Source: Palsa-459 sp035937595
GTDB taxonomy: Bacteria; Actinomycetota; Acidimicrobiia; Acidimicrobiales; RAAP-2
Direction of reading: 5' to 3'
Assembly: GCA_035937595.1 (NCBI GenBank)
Contig: DASZHS010000002.1
Coordinates: forward strand, 43,442-107,441
DNA: 64,000 nt
The position numbers were made by a program, and so were the translations under genes. Each line of letters begins with the position of its first letter. The first letter of the stretch is position 1. This document shows positions 1-8,754 of the stretch, one piece after another. The notes under the pieces were generated by a model. The model was not told the origin of the DNA and searched no databases. It was given only the letters and a program-made list of their open reading frames with translations.

Positions 1-471
1 TGCGGTGGGACCTTCGCCGACGGAGTCCTCACGCTCCCGATGGCCGACGCGTTCGACGCGCTCTGCGCCAGCGCCCTTCGCCGTTGCGCCGTCGCGGTGC
101 TGAAGGCGGGCGACCCCGCGAGCCTGCTCGCCCGCTCGACCGCCCTCTCGGTGCTCAACGACGCCCCCGGGGCGACGGGCCCTCCCGTTGACGACGCCCT
201 CGACGACGAGCTGGCCCGTGTCTCGCCGACCGAGGTGGCGACCTACGCGTCCCCCGTCGCCGATCGGCTCGGACCGACGGCGTCGGAGGAGTTCTTCGGT
301 GCCTGCGCACGCGTCGCTCTCGCCGACGGCCCACTCGTCCAGTCGGAGCGCGACGCCCTCGGCGACCTCGGCGCGCGCCTCCACCTGAGCCCCGCGACCC
401 AGCTCGGCGTCCTCGAGCTCCTCCGTGCCCCCACCGAGCGAGCGGCAGGCGGCCCGCTCGCCTCGGGCTGA
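1..471 (+). CDS. TerB-like domain protein, 5' end outside window
   Basis: The frame is open from base 1 through an internal ATG at 40 to TGA at 469-471, so the gene probably begins before the window. About 156 residues are visible. The C-terminal part contains ALADGPLVQSERDALGDLG followed by a short helical stretch. This resembles the TerB/DjlA-type helical domain (acidic ADG-x-E motif then a helix-rich 'LxLSP' segment), a fold seen in tellurite-resistance and stress proteins, but the match is by eye only. No signal peptide or membrane segment is visible. The last 10 residues are Gly/Ala-rich and probably disordered. The next gene starts 182 bases downstream behind its own ribosome binding site, so no operon link is evident. 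Confidence 0.5.
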   Translation, partial: CGGTFADGVLTLPMADAFDALCASALRRCAVAVLKAGDPASLLARSTALSVLNDAPGATGPPVDDALDDELARVSPTEVATYASPVADRLGPTASEEFFGACARVALADGPLVQSERDALGDLGARLHLSPATQLGVLELLRAPTERAAGGPLASG

Positions 472-653
472 GACGCGTCGTCCGTGGAGCTCCTCGCGAT
501 GTCCGGTCCCCCGTCGACGAGTTGTCGAGGCCGCGGCCGACGCGGTGCCAGAGCGCCGGCCGGGCTCGAGGTCGTCACACCGCCCGAGGCGAACGGTGCC
601 CTCGGCCCTCGGGCAAGGGCGGTCGGAGGTCACCTGGGACAAGGAGGTCGGTG

Positions 654-923
654 ATGCGGCACGCGACGAGCGAGGACCTGGGCGCGATCGACGGGCTCGT
701 GTCGTCGCTGCGAGAGCTCGCCGGGCTCACCGAGAAGCGTCCGGGCGTCTTCTACCGCCGCTCGAAGGCGTTCTTGCACTTCCACGCTCACGACGGTGAC
801 CTCTTCGCCGACGTTCGCACGGATCCGGGCAAAGACTTCGAGCGTCGCCGGGTCACGACCAAAGCGGAGCAGCGTCGCCTCCTCGCAGAGATCCGGCGCT
901 CGCTCGCACCAAGCGCGCCATAA
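654..923 (+). CDS. small conserved-looking hypothetical protein (89 aa)
   Basis: The ATG at 654 is chosen because AAGGAGG lies at 641-647, six bases upstream. The open frame extends further upstream but has no ribosome binding site there. The product is a small basic soluble protein with a compact pattern: an N-terminal helix (EDLGAIDGLVSSLREL), a Phe/His-rich strand region (KAFLHFHAHDGDLFADV) and a C-terminal helix (TTKAEQRRLLAEIRRSL). I do not recognise the family with certainty; the pattern resembles small MmcQ/DUF1801-like proteins. Its TAA stop lies seven bases before the GTG of the flavoprotein at 931. That gene seems to have its own leaderless promoter overlapping this stop codon, so the two may not be strictly co-transcribed. 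Confidence 0.7.
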   Translation: MRHATSEDLGAIDGLVSSLRELAGLTEKRPGVFYRRSKAFLHFHAHDGDLFADVRTDPGKDFERRRVTTKAEQRRLLAEIRRSLAPSAP

Positions 924-924
924 T
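919..924 (+). promoter_or_regulatory. -10-like hexamer CATAAT, leaderless start at 931
   Basis: CATAAT ends six bases before the GTG at 931. This spacing puts the transcription start at or next to the start codon, which explains the missing Shine-Dalgarno sequence. The hexamer includes the stop codon of the preceding small gene. No -35 box is obvious. Confidence 0.45.
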
Positions 925-930
925 CGCGCG

Positions 931-2085
931 GTGCGAGTCCTCATCCTCGGCGCCGGCTTCGGCGGGCTCGAGCTCGCGACCACGCTGTCTGAGCAGCAGG
1001 GCGCGGACGCCGACGTCGTCCTCATCGATCGCAGCGACCACTTCGTCTTCGGCTTCTCGAAGCTCGACGTCATGTTCGGTCGCCGAACACCCACCTCGGT
1101 GCAGCTTCCCTATGCGACGATCGACAAGCCCGGGGTCCGCTTCGTAAGGGCGACGATCCGAGCCATCGACCCGGCGGCCAAGCGCGTCGAGACCGACGCG
1201 GGGGACTTCGAGGGCGACGTCTTGGTCGTCGCGCTCGGCGCCGACCTCGACCCGGGGGCCACACCCGGCCTCGTGGAGGCCGGGCACGAGTTCTACACGA
1301 ACGAGGGCGCGATCGAGTGTCGCCGCGTGCTCGCCGACTTCGAGGGCGGGCACGTCATGGTCGGCGTGACCTCGACGCCGTTCAAGTGCCCCCCGGCGCC
1401 GAGCGAGACGGCGCTCCTGCTGCACGACCACCTGAGAAAGAGAGGCATCCGGGGCCGCTCGAGCGTCTCGCTCGTGATGCCGCTGCCCGTCCCGATCCCG
1501 CCCTCACCGGCCGCCTCCGAGGCGATCCTCGCCGCCTTCGAGGCGCGTGGGATCGCCTGGCACCCGGGCCGGCTCGTCACCCGGCTCGACGCCGCTCGTC
1601 GCGTCGCGGTCTTCAGCGACGACACCGAGCTGGCCTTCGACCTGTTCCTGGGCGTGCCCAAGCACGTCGCGCCGAGCGTCGTCCTCGCGTCCGGGTTGGC
1701 GGTCGACGGCTGGATCCCGGTGGACCCGCACACCCTCGAGACGAGCGTCACCGACGTCTACGCCGTCGGTGACGTGACGAGCGTGGGGACGCCCAAGGCG
1801 GGGGTGTTCTCGGAGGGCCAGGCGAGCGTGGTGGCCGCCGCGATCCTGGCGCGCGAGCGCGGCGTCGCGCCGACCAGCGGCTACGACGGCCGTGGCACCT
1901 GCTACCTCGAGTTCGGCGAGGACCTCGTCGGCCGCGTGACGGTGAGCTTCCTCGCCGGCACCCCGCCCGCCGGCGAGCTCGCGGGCCCCTCGGCGGAGAT
2001 CGCGGCAGAGAAGGGCGAGTTCGGCTCGAGCCGGGTTCGGCGCTGGTTCGATCGGACCTGGGAGCCCGCCGCGACCGGGTCGTAG
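931..2085 (+). CDS. FAD/NAD(P)-dependent oxidoreductase, sulfide:quinone reductase-like
   Basis: 384 residues from the GTG at 931; the open frame upstream is not plausible coding because the Rossmann strand VRVLILGAGFGGLE begins at this GTG. The N-terminal GAGFGG dinucleotide-binding motif and a second FAD motif (VYAVGDVTSVG, near residue 275) identify a two-dinucleotide-binding-domain flavoprotein. FKCPPAPSE near residue 150 carries a cysteine at the position used by sulfide:quinone oxidoreductases and related type II dehydrogenases. The C-terminal segment (YDGRGTCYLEFGEDLVG) resembles the amphipathic region used to reach membrane quinones. Likely role: electron transfer from sulfide or another donor to quinone at the inner face of the membrane. 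Not every SQR cysteine is evident, so the substrate is uncertain. Confidence 0.85.
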   Translation: MRVLILGAGFGGLELATTLSEQQGADADVVLIDRSDHFVFGFSKLDVMFGRRTPTSVQLPYATIDKPGVRFVRATIRAIDPAAKRVETDAGDFEGDVLVVALGADLDPGATPGLVEAGHEFYTNEGAIECRRVLADFEGGHVMVGVTSTPFKCPPAPSETALLLHDHLRKRGIRGRSSVSLVMPLPVPIPPSPAASEAILAAFEARGIAWHPGRLVTRLDAARRVAVFSDDTELAFDLFLGVPKHVAPSVVLASGLAVDGWIPVDPHTLETSVTDVYAVGDVTSVGTPKAGVFSEGQASVVAAAILARERGVAPTSGYDGRGTCYLEFGEDLVGRVTVSFLAGTPPAGELAGPSAEIAAEKGEFGSSRVRRWFDRTWEPAATGS

Positions 2086-2213
2086 TCGAGCGGCGAGGCG
2101 TCGCTCGCGGACACCGGAGCCCGTCGGCGCCTCGCTCGGCGGCCGCGCCGCGGCTCGGTCGACAGCACGCGCACGGCCGACGACGGGCTGCAGACGAGGA
2201 CCGGCGCGTGCCG

Positions 2214-2219
2214 TAGGGT
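2214..2219 (+). promoter_or_regulatory. -10-like hexamer TAGGGT, leaderless start at 2228
   Basis: TAGGGT ends eight bases before ATG 2228. The same hexamer with the same eight-base gap precedes the lyase gene at 16365. There is no clear ribosome binding site. Confidence 0.45.
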
Positions 2220-2227
2220 CCGCGGCG

Positions 2228-3196
2228 ATGCGCATCGACGGCTCCGAGCTCGCCTGGGCTCGAACCCTCGTGGGGCGTTGGGTGCCCCCGACACCTCTCT
2301 ACGCGTGGCCGCTCCTCGCCCAGGCCGTGGGCACGGAGGTGTGGGTCAAGCACGAGAACCACACCCCCACCGGGGCGTTCAAGGTCCGCGGTGGCCTCGT
2401 CTTCGCCCACCGCCTCCGGGACCGATCCCCCGAGGTCGCCGGCATCGTCTCGGCCACACGGGGGAACCACGGCCAGAGCCTCGCGTTTGCGGGCCGCGTG
2501 ACCGGGCTCGACGTGACGATCGTGGTGCCGCACGGGAACAGCCGCTCCAAGAACGAGGCGATGGCCGCCCTCGGCGCCGACCTCGTCGTCCACGGTCACG
2601 ACTACCAGTCGGCACGCGAGCGCGCGGACGAGCTCGCCGCAGAGCGGGGGCTGACCCCGGTCCCGCCGTTCCACGCCGACTTGGTCCTCGGCGTGGCCAC
2701 GCTCGCCGCCGAGCTGTTCGACGCCGCGCCCGCCCTCGACACCGTCTACGTGCCCGTCGGCATGGGCACGTGCATCAGCGGCCTCATGGGCGTGCGCGAC
2801 CTCTACGGGCTCGACACCGAGATCGTCGGCGTCGTCGCGGCACAGGCGCCGGCGACCGCCCGCTCCTTCGAGCAGCATCGGGTGGTCGCGACCGAGCGAG
2901 CGGACACGTTCGTCGATGGCGTGGCGATCCGCCAGCCCGTCGCAGAGCTCGTCGAGGCGCTCTGCGACGGTGCGGCGCGAGTCCTCAGCGTCGCCGAGGA
3001 CGACGTGGCGCGCGCGATGCGGCTCGCGTTCGACGCGACCCACAACGTGGCTGAGCCGGCCGGCGCGCTCGCCCTGGCCGGACTCCTCTCCGAGGGCGCG
3101 GCACCGGGCCGCCGCGTCGCGGTGGTCCACACTGGTGGCAACGTCGACGCGGACGTCTTTGAGCGCGTCCTCGCAGGACGAACGCCGGTCCCCTGA
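2228..3196 (+). CDS. threonine/serine dehydratase-like PLP enzyme
   Basis: 322 residues, the usual length of catabolic or biodegradative threonine dehydratases without a regulatory ACT domain. The fold-type II signature is clear: substrate-side HENHTPTGAFKVRGG with the PLP-binding Lys at about residue 52, the Asn loop in SATRGNHGQS, the glycine-rich phosphate cup in VPVGMGTCISG (near 178), and a C-terminal VVHTGGNVD. The predicted reaction is deamination of L-threonine or L-serine to a 2-oxo acid; hydroxyaspartate dehydratase or racemase activity in the same family cannot be excluded. It stands alone between the flavoprotein and the polysaccharide locus. The start is ATG 2228, preceded by a leaderless-type -10 and no Shine-Dalgarno sequence. 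Confidence 0.88.
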   Translation: MRIDGSELAWARTLVGRWVPPTPLYAWPLLAQAVGTEVWVKHENHTPTGAFKVRGGLVFAHRLRDRSPEVAGIVSATRGNHGQSLAFAGRVTGLDVTIVVPHGNSRSKNEAMAALGADLVVHGHDYQSARERADELAAERGLTPVPPFHADLVLGVATLAAELFDAAPALDTVYVPVGMGTCISGLMGVRDLYGLDTEIVGVVAAQAPATARSFEQHRVVATERADTFVDGVAIRQPVAELVEALCDGAARVLSVAEDDVARAMRLAFDATHNVAEPAGALALAGLLSEGAAPGRRVAVVHTGGNVDADVFERVLAGRTPVP

Positions 3197-3287
3197 CGCA
3201 CCTCGACGCCGCGGCGGCCTAGCGCACTCGAGCACGCCACGGCTCGTCGCCGCGTGGCGCCGCGCGGCGACGTGACAGGCTGGTGCG

Positions 3288-3392
3288 ATGCCGGAACGCA
3301 TCGCGCGACGACGGCCGGCCGCGGACGCCGCCAGCGGGACGGCACCGGGTCGCACCCCTCGCGGCCAGCGGTCCCGTGGGCTCCGCCGATGA
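3288..3392 (+). CDS. short upstream ORF (34 aa) overlapping the GT-C gene start
   Basis: ATG 3288 opens a 34-codon frame rich in Arg, Pro and Ala. Its TGA (3390-3392) overlaps the ATG of the membrane protein at 3389 in an ATGA arrangement. CAGGCT, a near-consensus -10, lies six bases before the ATG. The main gene has no Shine-Dalgarno sequence, so translation of this leader could deliver ribosomes to it. Five other loci in the window share this layout. It may still be chance, because stops are rare at this GC content. Confidence 0.35.
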   Translation: MPERIARRRPAADAASGTAPGRTPRGQRSRGLRR

Positions 3393-5371
3393 CGGCACCC
3401 GCCGTCACCGCCACTCCTTCCGCCGACCTCGCGCACGGTGAGCGGCGACGGTTTGCCGCGCTGGCCGCCGTGTTCCTCGCGAGCGGCATCCTGCTGGCCC
3501 TCGCGGAGTGGATGGCCGCACGTGGCGACGGCACAGGCCACTTCTACGTCTTTTGGTTCGGCTACTTCCTCGTCACCGCACCCGTCGCCTGGCTGCTCGT
3601 CACGGATCGGACGAGCGCGGCCGCGCGGGGCTCGCTGGTCGTGGCCCTCGGGATCTGGAGCCTCGCCCCGACGCTGCTGCGAACGGGGAACCACCCGCTG
3701 TTCTTCGACGAGTTCTCGCACTTCCGGATGCTGCAGGACCTCGTGCGCACCGGGCACCCCGTCGGGAGGGTTGGCCTCCTGCAGATCGGGGCCAACTTCC
3801 CCGGCCTCGAGCTCGTCACGAGCGGCCTGTACCACCTGAGCGGCCTGACGCTGTGGATCTCGGCGCTCGTGATCGCGTCGGTCGCCCACGTGGCGCTCCT
3901 CGCCGGCGTCTACGTCCTCGTCCGCGACGCGTCGCGCTCCTCGAGGGCCGCCGCCATCGCCGCCGTCGTCTACTCGCTCAACCCGTCGTGGCTCATCTTC
4001 GACGCGCAGTTCTCCTACGAGACGCTGGCCCTGCCGATGCTCGTGTGGTCCCTCGTCTTTGCGCTGCGCGGCGCGCGTCGCCGCGAGCCTGGCACGCCCA
4101 CGCGTGCGCGCAACGTCCAGATCGGCCTTGCCGCAGTGCTCATCGCCGGGCTGGTCGTCACCCACTCGGTCACCTCGGTCGTGTGCGCGGCGGCCCTCAC
4201 CGGCATCGCCCTGATCGCGACCCTGCAGCACCGCGGCGTCCTGCGCACGGAGGTCACGACCTCGCCGTTGATCGCCTGGTGCCTCGCGGCCTGGTCCGTC
4301 GGGCTGACGTGGTGGCGGTTCACCGAGGTCGGCCATCCCCTCGTCGTCTACCTCGGACCGACGTTCCACTTCTCCCAGCAGCTCCGCCAGCTCCTCAGCC
4401 TCTTCGGCGTCGGGTCGTCGCTCCCGCTGCACAGCGCGTTCGCGAACTCGTCGGCGCCGCGCTTCGAGATCGTCTGCGCGTACCTCATGCTGCCGGTGCT
4501 GCTGGTGGCCTTCGTGTGGGCCGTGTGGGGGCTCCTCGGCGCGCGCCGCGGGCTCACGCCCCTCGTCTACGTCGCCGGCGCGCTCGGCGTGCTGTTCTTC
4601 GCGTCGCTGCCGCTCGCCTCCGCCGTCGCGTACTCCGAGGCGGTCCACCGCTCCTGGGCGTTCAGCTTCCTCGGCTTCGCCGTCGTCCTCGGGCTCGCCG
4701 GCGGGCTGGCGCTCGACGGGCGCCTGTCCCTCACGGTGCGATCGCGCCGACTGTGGCCGCCCGCCGAGCGGTGGCGTCGATCGCTTCGGCCCGGGATCGC
4801 GGCATGCGCGGTCGTCGTGGCGATCGGCTCGGTCTCTCTCGGGTCGTCCACGGCCTACCGGTTCGGGGGCACGGTCGCGCCCGAGGTCGACCCGCTGTAC
4901 GCGGGGACCCAGACGACGATGGTCGCCCGGTGGTTCGCGCACCACGCCTCCGCCCACGACGTCGTCTTCGCGAACCGCTTCGTCATCCGTCCGATCGCGA
5001 TCGCCTCGCACGTGCACGTCGTCCAGCCGGGCGGCACCGAGGTCCACCTCCTGCTCACGCTCGCCATCTCGACCGACGAGCTCTTCGCCTACCGCACCGA
5101 TCGCGTGACCTACGTCGTCTATGACCGCCAGACCGGCAAGATCGGCCACGTCAAGGCGTGGTACTGGTACGTCCCGTCGGACTCGCTGCTGCCGAAGGAT
5201 GCCCGGGGCACGCCCCACATCGCCCGGCTGAGCTGCCTCAACTGGCTGCACGCCGTGTTCGCGACGAGTGACTACGAGGTGCTCCGCGTGGATCGCCCCG
5301 TGCTCGCCGCCGACCTGCGTCGCGGCGTGACGGGGCTCATCGCCGGGTGCCCGGAGCGATTCGGCGGGTGA
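3389..5371 (+). CDS. polytopic membrane glycosyltransferase-like protein (GT-C fold)
   Basis: 660 residues from ATG 3389. The hydrophobic profile suggests about 11-13 membrane segments. LFFDEFSHFRML (Asp107-Glu108) in the first external loop is the acidic signature expected of GT-C enzymes, which use polyprenyl-phosphate sugars. A roughly 150-residue extracytoplasmic C-terminal domain follows the last membrane helix. It begins a run of closely coupled genes: the next frame overlaps by four bases (GTGA), followed by the flippase and a GT4 enzyme. The context therefore argues for a role in building a surface polysaccharide or glycoconjugate at the outer face of the membrane. The exact donor and acceptor cannot be read from sequence. 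An O-antigen-polymerase-like role is an alternative. Confidence 0.72.
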   Translation: MTAPAVTATPSADLAHGERRRFAALAAVFLASGILLALAEWMAARGDGTGHFYVFWFGYFLVTAPVAWLLVTDRTSAAARGSLVVALGIWSLAPTLLRTGNHPLFFDEFSHFRMLQDLVRTGHPVGRVGLLQIGANFPGLELVTSGLYHLSGLTLWISALVIASVAHVALLAGVYVLVRDASRSSRAAAIAAVVYSLNPSWLIFDAQFSYETLALPMLVWSLVFALRGARRREPGTPTRARNVQIGLAAVLIAGLVVTHSVTSVVCAAALTGIALIATLQHRGVLRTEVTTSPLIAWCLAAWSVGLTWWRFTEVGHPLVVYLGPTFHFSQQLRQLLSLFGVGSSLPLHSAFANSSAPRFEIVCAYLMLPVLLVAFVWAVWGLLGARRGLTPLVYVAGALGVLFFASLPLASAVAYSEAVHRSWAFSFLGFAVVLGLAGGLALDGRLSLTVRSRRLWPPAERWRRSLRPGIAACAVVVAIGSVSLGSSTAYRFGGTVAPEVDPLYAGTQTTMVARWFAHHASAHDVVFANRFVIRPIAIASHVHVVQPGGTEVHLLLTLAISTDELFAYRTDRVTYVVYDRQTGKIGHVKAWYWYVPSDSLLPKDARGTPHIARLSCLNWLHAVFATSDYEVLRVDRPVLAADLRRGVTGLIAGCPERFGG

Positions 5372-6120
5372 GCGACGTCCGCGGTGAGCGCGGCGCTCGC
5401 ATCGGCGTGGGCGCCCTCGGCCTCGCGGGCCTCGCGCTGCTCCTCGCCGCGGCGCTCCTCGCGCCAGGAGGGGCCGAAGGGACGGTCCGTACCGCCGTCG
5501 CGTGCCTCGCCGTGCTCGTGATCCCCGGCTGGCTCGTCGGTCGGCTCGCCGACGAGGACGCCGACGCCCTCTCGCGGCAGCTCGGTGGCACGGTCGTCAC
5601 GCTCGCGGTCCTCGCGGTGTGCGGCTTCGCGGCCGCGACCTGGTCCCTTCGCGTCGCCACGGCCGCCGTCGCGGTCCCCCTCCTCGTCCTCGTCGCGATC
5701 GCCGCGCTCCTCGGCACGGCGGCCCCCGGGATCCGTCGTGCGCCGCTCGCCCCGCTCGTCGGCGCGCTCGCCCTCGGCGCGACCGCGCTCCTCGGCGCGA
5801 TGGGCACGCACCTCGCCCTCCCCGCGGCCCCCGTCGAGCCGGCGTTCTCGATCGAGGCCGCGCACGCCGTCGTCTCCCCCACCCGCGTCGTGGTGACCGT
5901 TACGGTGACGCGGGTGCGCACCGACGAGCCCACGCAGCTCACGCTCTACGTGAACCTGCCCCCGCCCGTGGCGGTCGCCCTGGTCGCACCGGAGCAGACC
6001 ACCGTCCGGCTCGCCGCGAGGCTCCCCGCCGGCACCTCGTGCCGCTCTGCGCTCCAGCTGCGCGTCGTGGCCTCGAACGGTGCGTTCCTCACCCCGCCGG
6101 TCACCTGCGTCGGACGGTAG
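5368..6120 (+). CDS. membrane protein with C-terminal extracytoplasmic domain
   Basis: 250 residues from GTG 5368, whose GTGA overlaps the TGA of the preceding gene; this is preferred over an upstream GTG at 5347. The first ~155 residues hold about five hydrophobic segments. The rest (from about AFSIEAAHAVVSP) is a soluble beta-rich domain with two cysteines (TSCRSALQL and PVTCVGR) that could form a disulfide outside the cell. I do not recognise the family. It resembles DUF1616-like membrane proteins sometimes found near archaeal and actinobacterial glycan genes, but that is a weak impression. Coupling to the GT-C gene upstream and the flippase downstream (11 bases) suggests a part in the same polysaccharide pathway. 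Confidence 0.7.
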   Translation: MSDVRGERGARIGVGALGLAGLALLLAAALLAPGGAEGTVRTAVACLAVLVIPGWLVGRLADEDADALSRQLGGTVVTLAVLAVCGFAAATWSLRVATAAVAVPLLVLVAIAALLGTAAPGIRRAPLAPLVGALALGATALLGAMGTHLALPAAPVEPAFSIEAAHAVVSPTRVVVTVTVTRVRTDEPTQLTLYVNLPPPVAVALVAPEQTTVRLAARLPAGTSCRSALQLRVVASNGAFLTPPVTCVGR

Positions 6121-6130
6121 GGGAGCTGCG

Positions 6131-7504
6131 GTGACACCGCCGGCGCCCGGGGCGGCCGGCCCCGCCCGCGCCGAGGGGCTCCGGGGCGCGGTGGCGAGGG
6201 CGCTCGGGCGCGCCGAGCAGCGGCTCGGCGCCAACTTCCACCTCGTCCGGGGCTCCTTCGGCGTCATGGCGTCGATGATCGTCGCGTCGATCGCCGGGGT
6301 GCTGTTCTGGTTCGTCGCCACCCAGCGCTGGCACGCGAACCAGATCGGCGTCGCGACCTCGCTGGTCGCGGCCCTCACCTCGATCGCCCTCATCGCCGCG
6401 CAGCCGATCGCCACGACCATGCTGCTGCGCATCCCGCGCTCCGAGCGACGCGACGGCCTCCTTCGGGCGGGCCTCACCGTGGCCGTGGGGATCGCCCTCG
6501 TCGAGTCGCTGATCGCCATCGCCGTGCTGCCGGGCACCGTCGGCCAGGTCCGCACCTTGGGGGTGGGCGCCCTGTTCGCGATCGGCGCGGCCGCGGCCGC
6601 CGCGGGCATCGTCCTCGACGCGAGCTCGCTCGCGATCAGGAAGCCGGGGTTCATGGTGGCGCGCAACGCCATGCACGGGGGCGGCAAGCTCCTCTTGCTG
6701 ATCGCCCTCGCGGTCCCGGCGGGGCTCATCTCCGGCCCGTTCGCCGTGATCGCCACGTGGGCCGTGCTCTCGGTGGCGACCTCGCTGTGGGAGCTGTCGG
6801 CGTGGCGTCGAGCCACCGCCCTCAGCGGCGATCCCCCGGCGCTCGGACGCGCGGGCCGGCGCGCCGGGTTCGCCGAGCTGCGCGAGGGGTTCGGGCTCCA
6901 GGTCGTCGGGACCCTCGGAGGGTCGCTGCCGCCCCAGGTGCTGCCGATCCTCGTCGTCGGGATCCTCGGCGCCACCAAGGCCGGCTGGTTCTCGATCACG
7001 TGGCTCGTGGGCTCGCTCTGCTTCATGATCTCCCCCGCGGTCTGCCAGGCGCTCCTCGCCGAGGGCTCGCTGCGACCCGACGAGCTCGACGCGAGGACGC
7101 GCACCGCCGTCGGGCTCTCGAGCGGGCTGCTCGTCGTCCCACTGGTCGTCTACGTGCTGTTCGGCAGCGTCGTGCTCGGGGTCTTCGGCCACACCTACGC
7201 CGTCCACGGGACGACGCTGCTCCGCATCCTCGCGATCTCCTCGATCCCCGACCTCGTGACCAACGTCGCCGTCGCGCGCTACCGGGTGCGCGGGCGCCTG
7301 GGCGCGGCGGCGGCGGTGAACGCGGTCATCGCCGTCGTCGCGGTCGGCGGCACCGCCTGGGCGCTCGGCCGCTACGGCATCAACGGCGCGGGCTGGGCAT
7401 GGACCGCCGGCGAGGTGGCCGGCTGCCTCGTGCTCGTCGTCATCGCCGCCGTCGACCGGCGCGTGGGCCTGGGCGCGGGCGCGCCGAGAGGGCTCCCCGC
7501 GTGA
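6131..7504 (+). CDS. polysaccharide flippase-like membrane protein (Wzx/MOP superfamily)
   Basis: 457 residues from GTG 6131, eleven bases after the previous stop with a weak GGGGAG upstream. About 12-14 hydrophobic helices are spread along the whole length, with the paired-helix rhythm of MOP-family exporters. FHLVRGSFGVMASMIVASI at the start and the central LQVVGTLGGSLPPQVLPIL correspond to the beginnings of the two halves. Expected role: moving lipid-linked oligosaccharide units from the inner to the outer leaflet of the membrane. It lies between membrane glycan genes and a cytosolic GT4 glycosyltransferase whose GTG overlaps its stop. No separate polymerase gene is obvious; one of the two GT-C-like proteins may fill that role. 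Confidence 0.8.
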   Translation: MTPPAPGAAGPARAEGLRGAVARALGRAEQRLGANFHLVRGSFGVMASMIVASIAGVLFWFVATQRWHANQIGVATSLVAALTSIALIAAQPIATTMLLRIPRSERRDGLLRAGLTVAVGIALVESLIAIAVLPGTVGQVRTLGVGALFAIGAAAAAAGIVLDASSLAIRKPGFMVARNAMHGGGKLLLLIALAVPAGLISGPFAVIATWAVLSVATSLWELSAWRRATALSGDPPALGRAGRRAGFAELREGFGLQVVGTLGGSLPPQVLPILVVGILGATKAGWFSITWLVGSLCFMISPAVCQALLAEGSLRPDELDARTRTAVGLSSGLLVVPLVVYVLFGSVVLGVFGHTYAVHGTTLLRILAISSIPDLVTNVAVARYRVRGRLGAAAAVNAVIAVVAVGGTAWALGRYGINGAGWAWTAGEVAGCLVLVVIAAVDRRVGLGAGAPRGLPA

Positions 7505-8754
7505 GGATCCTGCACCTGACCGACCTGTTCGCCCCCACGATCGGCGGGACCGAGACCCACGTGCTCTCCTTGGTCCGCGAGCGCGTCCGTCGCGGCCACG
7601 AGATGTCCGTCGCGACCCTGGTGCAGCGCGACGGGCGCCCGAGCGACGCCGTGGAGGACGTGGGGTTCCGCGTGCACCGCCTCGACGCGGGGTTCACCAA
7701 GCTGCGACGGGGATGGGCGTCCGTCGACGTCGCGCCCTACCACCCGCCGTGCCCGGACCCCGTCGTCGCCGCGGCGCTGCGGCGGATCATCGAGCGCGAG
7801 CGGCCCGACGCGGTCCACGCGCACAACTGGATGGTCTACAGCTACCTCGCCTTCAAGACGAGGTCACACCCCCCGGTCCTGTGGATGCAGCACGACTACT
7901 CGCTCGCCTGCGCGAAGAAGACGCGTCGCTACGTCTCGGCCGACGAGCGGTGCCCCGGCGCGTCGCCGCTGCGCTGCGCGCGATGCGCGGCCCCCCAGTA
8001 CGGCGCGGCGAAGGGCGCGGCGGTGACCCTCGGGCTGTTCGCGTCGAACGCGACGCTGCTCGGCCGGGTCGACCGCGTCGTCGCCAACTCCGAGCCGGTC
8101 GCGCGCCGCGCGCACGAGGCCACGGGGCTGCGCGGCGAGGTGGAGGTCGTCTCGAGCTTCATCGAGGACGACCTCGCCGAGCAGGCCGAGCGCGTGCCGC
8201 GGCCCGCGTACCTGCCCCCCGACGACGGGTACCTCCTCTACGTCGGTGGCCTCGGGCCCCACAAGGGGACCCAGGACCTGCTCGCGGCCTACGACCGGCT
8301 CGTCGACCCCCCGCCGCTCGTGGTCCTCGGCGTGCCGATGGACGGGCAGCCCGAGCGGTGGCCCGACGGGGCCGTCGTACGCACCCACGTGCCGCACGCC
8401 GAGGTGATGGCGGCCTTCAAGTCCTGCGCGATGGGCGTGGTGCCGTCGCGCTGGGAGGAGCCGTTCGGCTTCGTCGCCTTGGAGGCGAACGCCGTCGGCC
8501 GGCCCGTCGTCGCGACCGCGGTCGGCGGCCTCGCCGGCGTCGTCCTCGACGGGGTCACCGGCGTCCTCGTGCCGCCGCGCGACCCCGCGGCGCTCGCCGC
8601 GGCCATCCAGGGGCTGCTCGACGACCCCGCCCGCGCCGCCGCCATGGGCGCGGCCGGCAGGACGCACGCCGCCACGTACTCGGTCCGGCTCGCCGCGCCA
8701 CGGTTCGACGACCTCTTGGCCGCGATGGTCGAGCGCCACCGCGCACCGCGCTGA
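7501..8754 (+). CDS. GT4-family glycosyltransferase
   Basis: 417 residues; GTG 7501 overlaps the flippase stop by four bases. The N-terminal donor-side motif is LFAPTIGGTETHV, and the C-terminal GT-B domain has LYVGGLGPHKGTQDLL and the E-x7-E nucleotide-sugar signature in EEPFGFVALEANAVGRPVVA (near residue 318). A Cys-rich insertion (CPGASPLRCARCA, near 150-165) could bind zinc. This insertion is seen in some family members and may be structural. Predicted role: transfer of a sugar from a nucleotide donor to a lipid-linked acceptor in the cytosol. The gene converges with the repeat-protein gene with no bases between the two stops (TGATCA at 8752-8757). Confidence 0.88.
   Translation: MRILHLTDLFAPTIGGTETHVLSLVRERVRRGHEMSVATLVQRDGRPSDAVEDVGFRVHRLDAGFTKLRRGWASVDVAPYHPPCPDPVVAAALRRIIERERPDAVHAHNWMVYSYLAFKTRSHPPVLWMQHDYSLACAKKTRRYVSADERCPGASPLRCARCAAPQYGAAKGAAVTLGLFASNATLLGRVDRVVANSEPVARRAHEATGLRGEVEVVSSFIEDDLAEQAERVPRPAYLPPDDGYLLYVGGLGPHKGTQDLLAAYDRLVDPPPLVVLGVPMDGQPERWPDGAVVRTHVPHAEVMAAFKSCAMGVVPSRWEEPFGFVALEANAVGRPVVATAVGGLAGVVLDGVTGVLVPPRDPAALAAAIQGLLDDPARAAAMGAAGRTHAATYSVRLAAPRFDDLLAAMVERHRAPR

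Noticed and set aside
3197..3392. Alternative upstream ATG (3254) for the GT-C protein
   Set aside because: The extra 45 residues are Arg/Pro-rich and unlike a membrane-protein N-terminus. The ATGA overlap favours 3389.
1748..5251. Very long minus-strand open frame (over 1100 codons)
   Set aside because: It overlaps three convincing plus-strand genes and its translation is a low-complexity Arg/Gly/Asp-rich shadow caused by GC bias at third positions.
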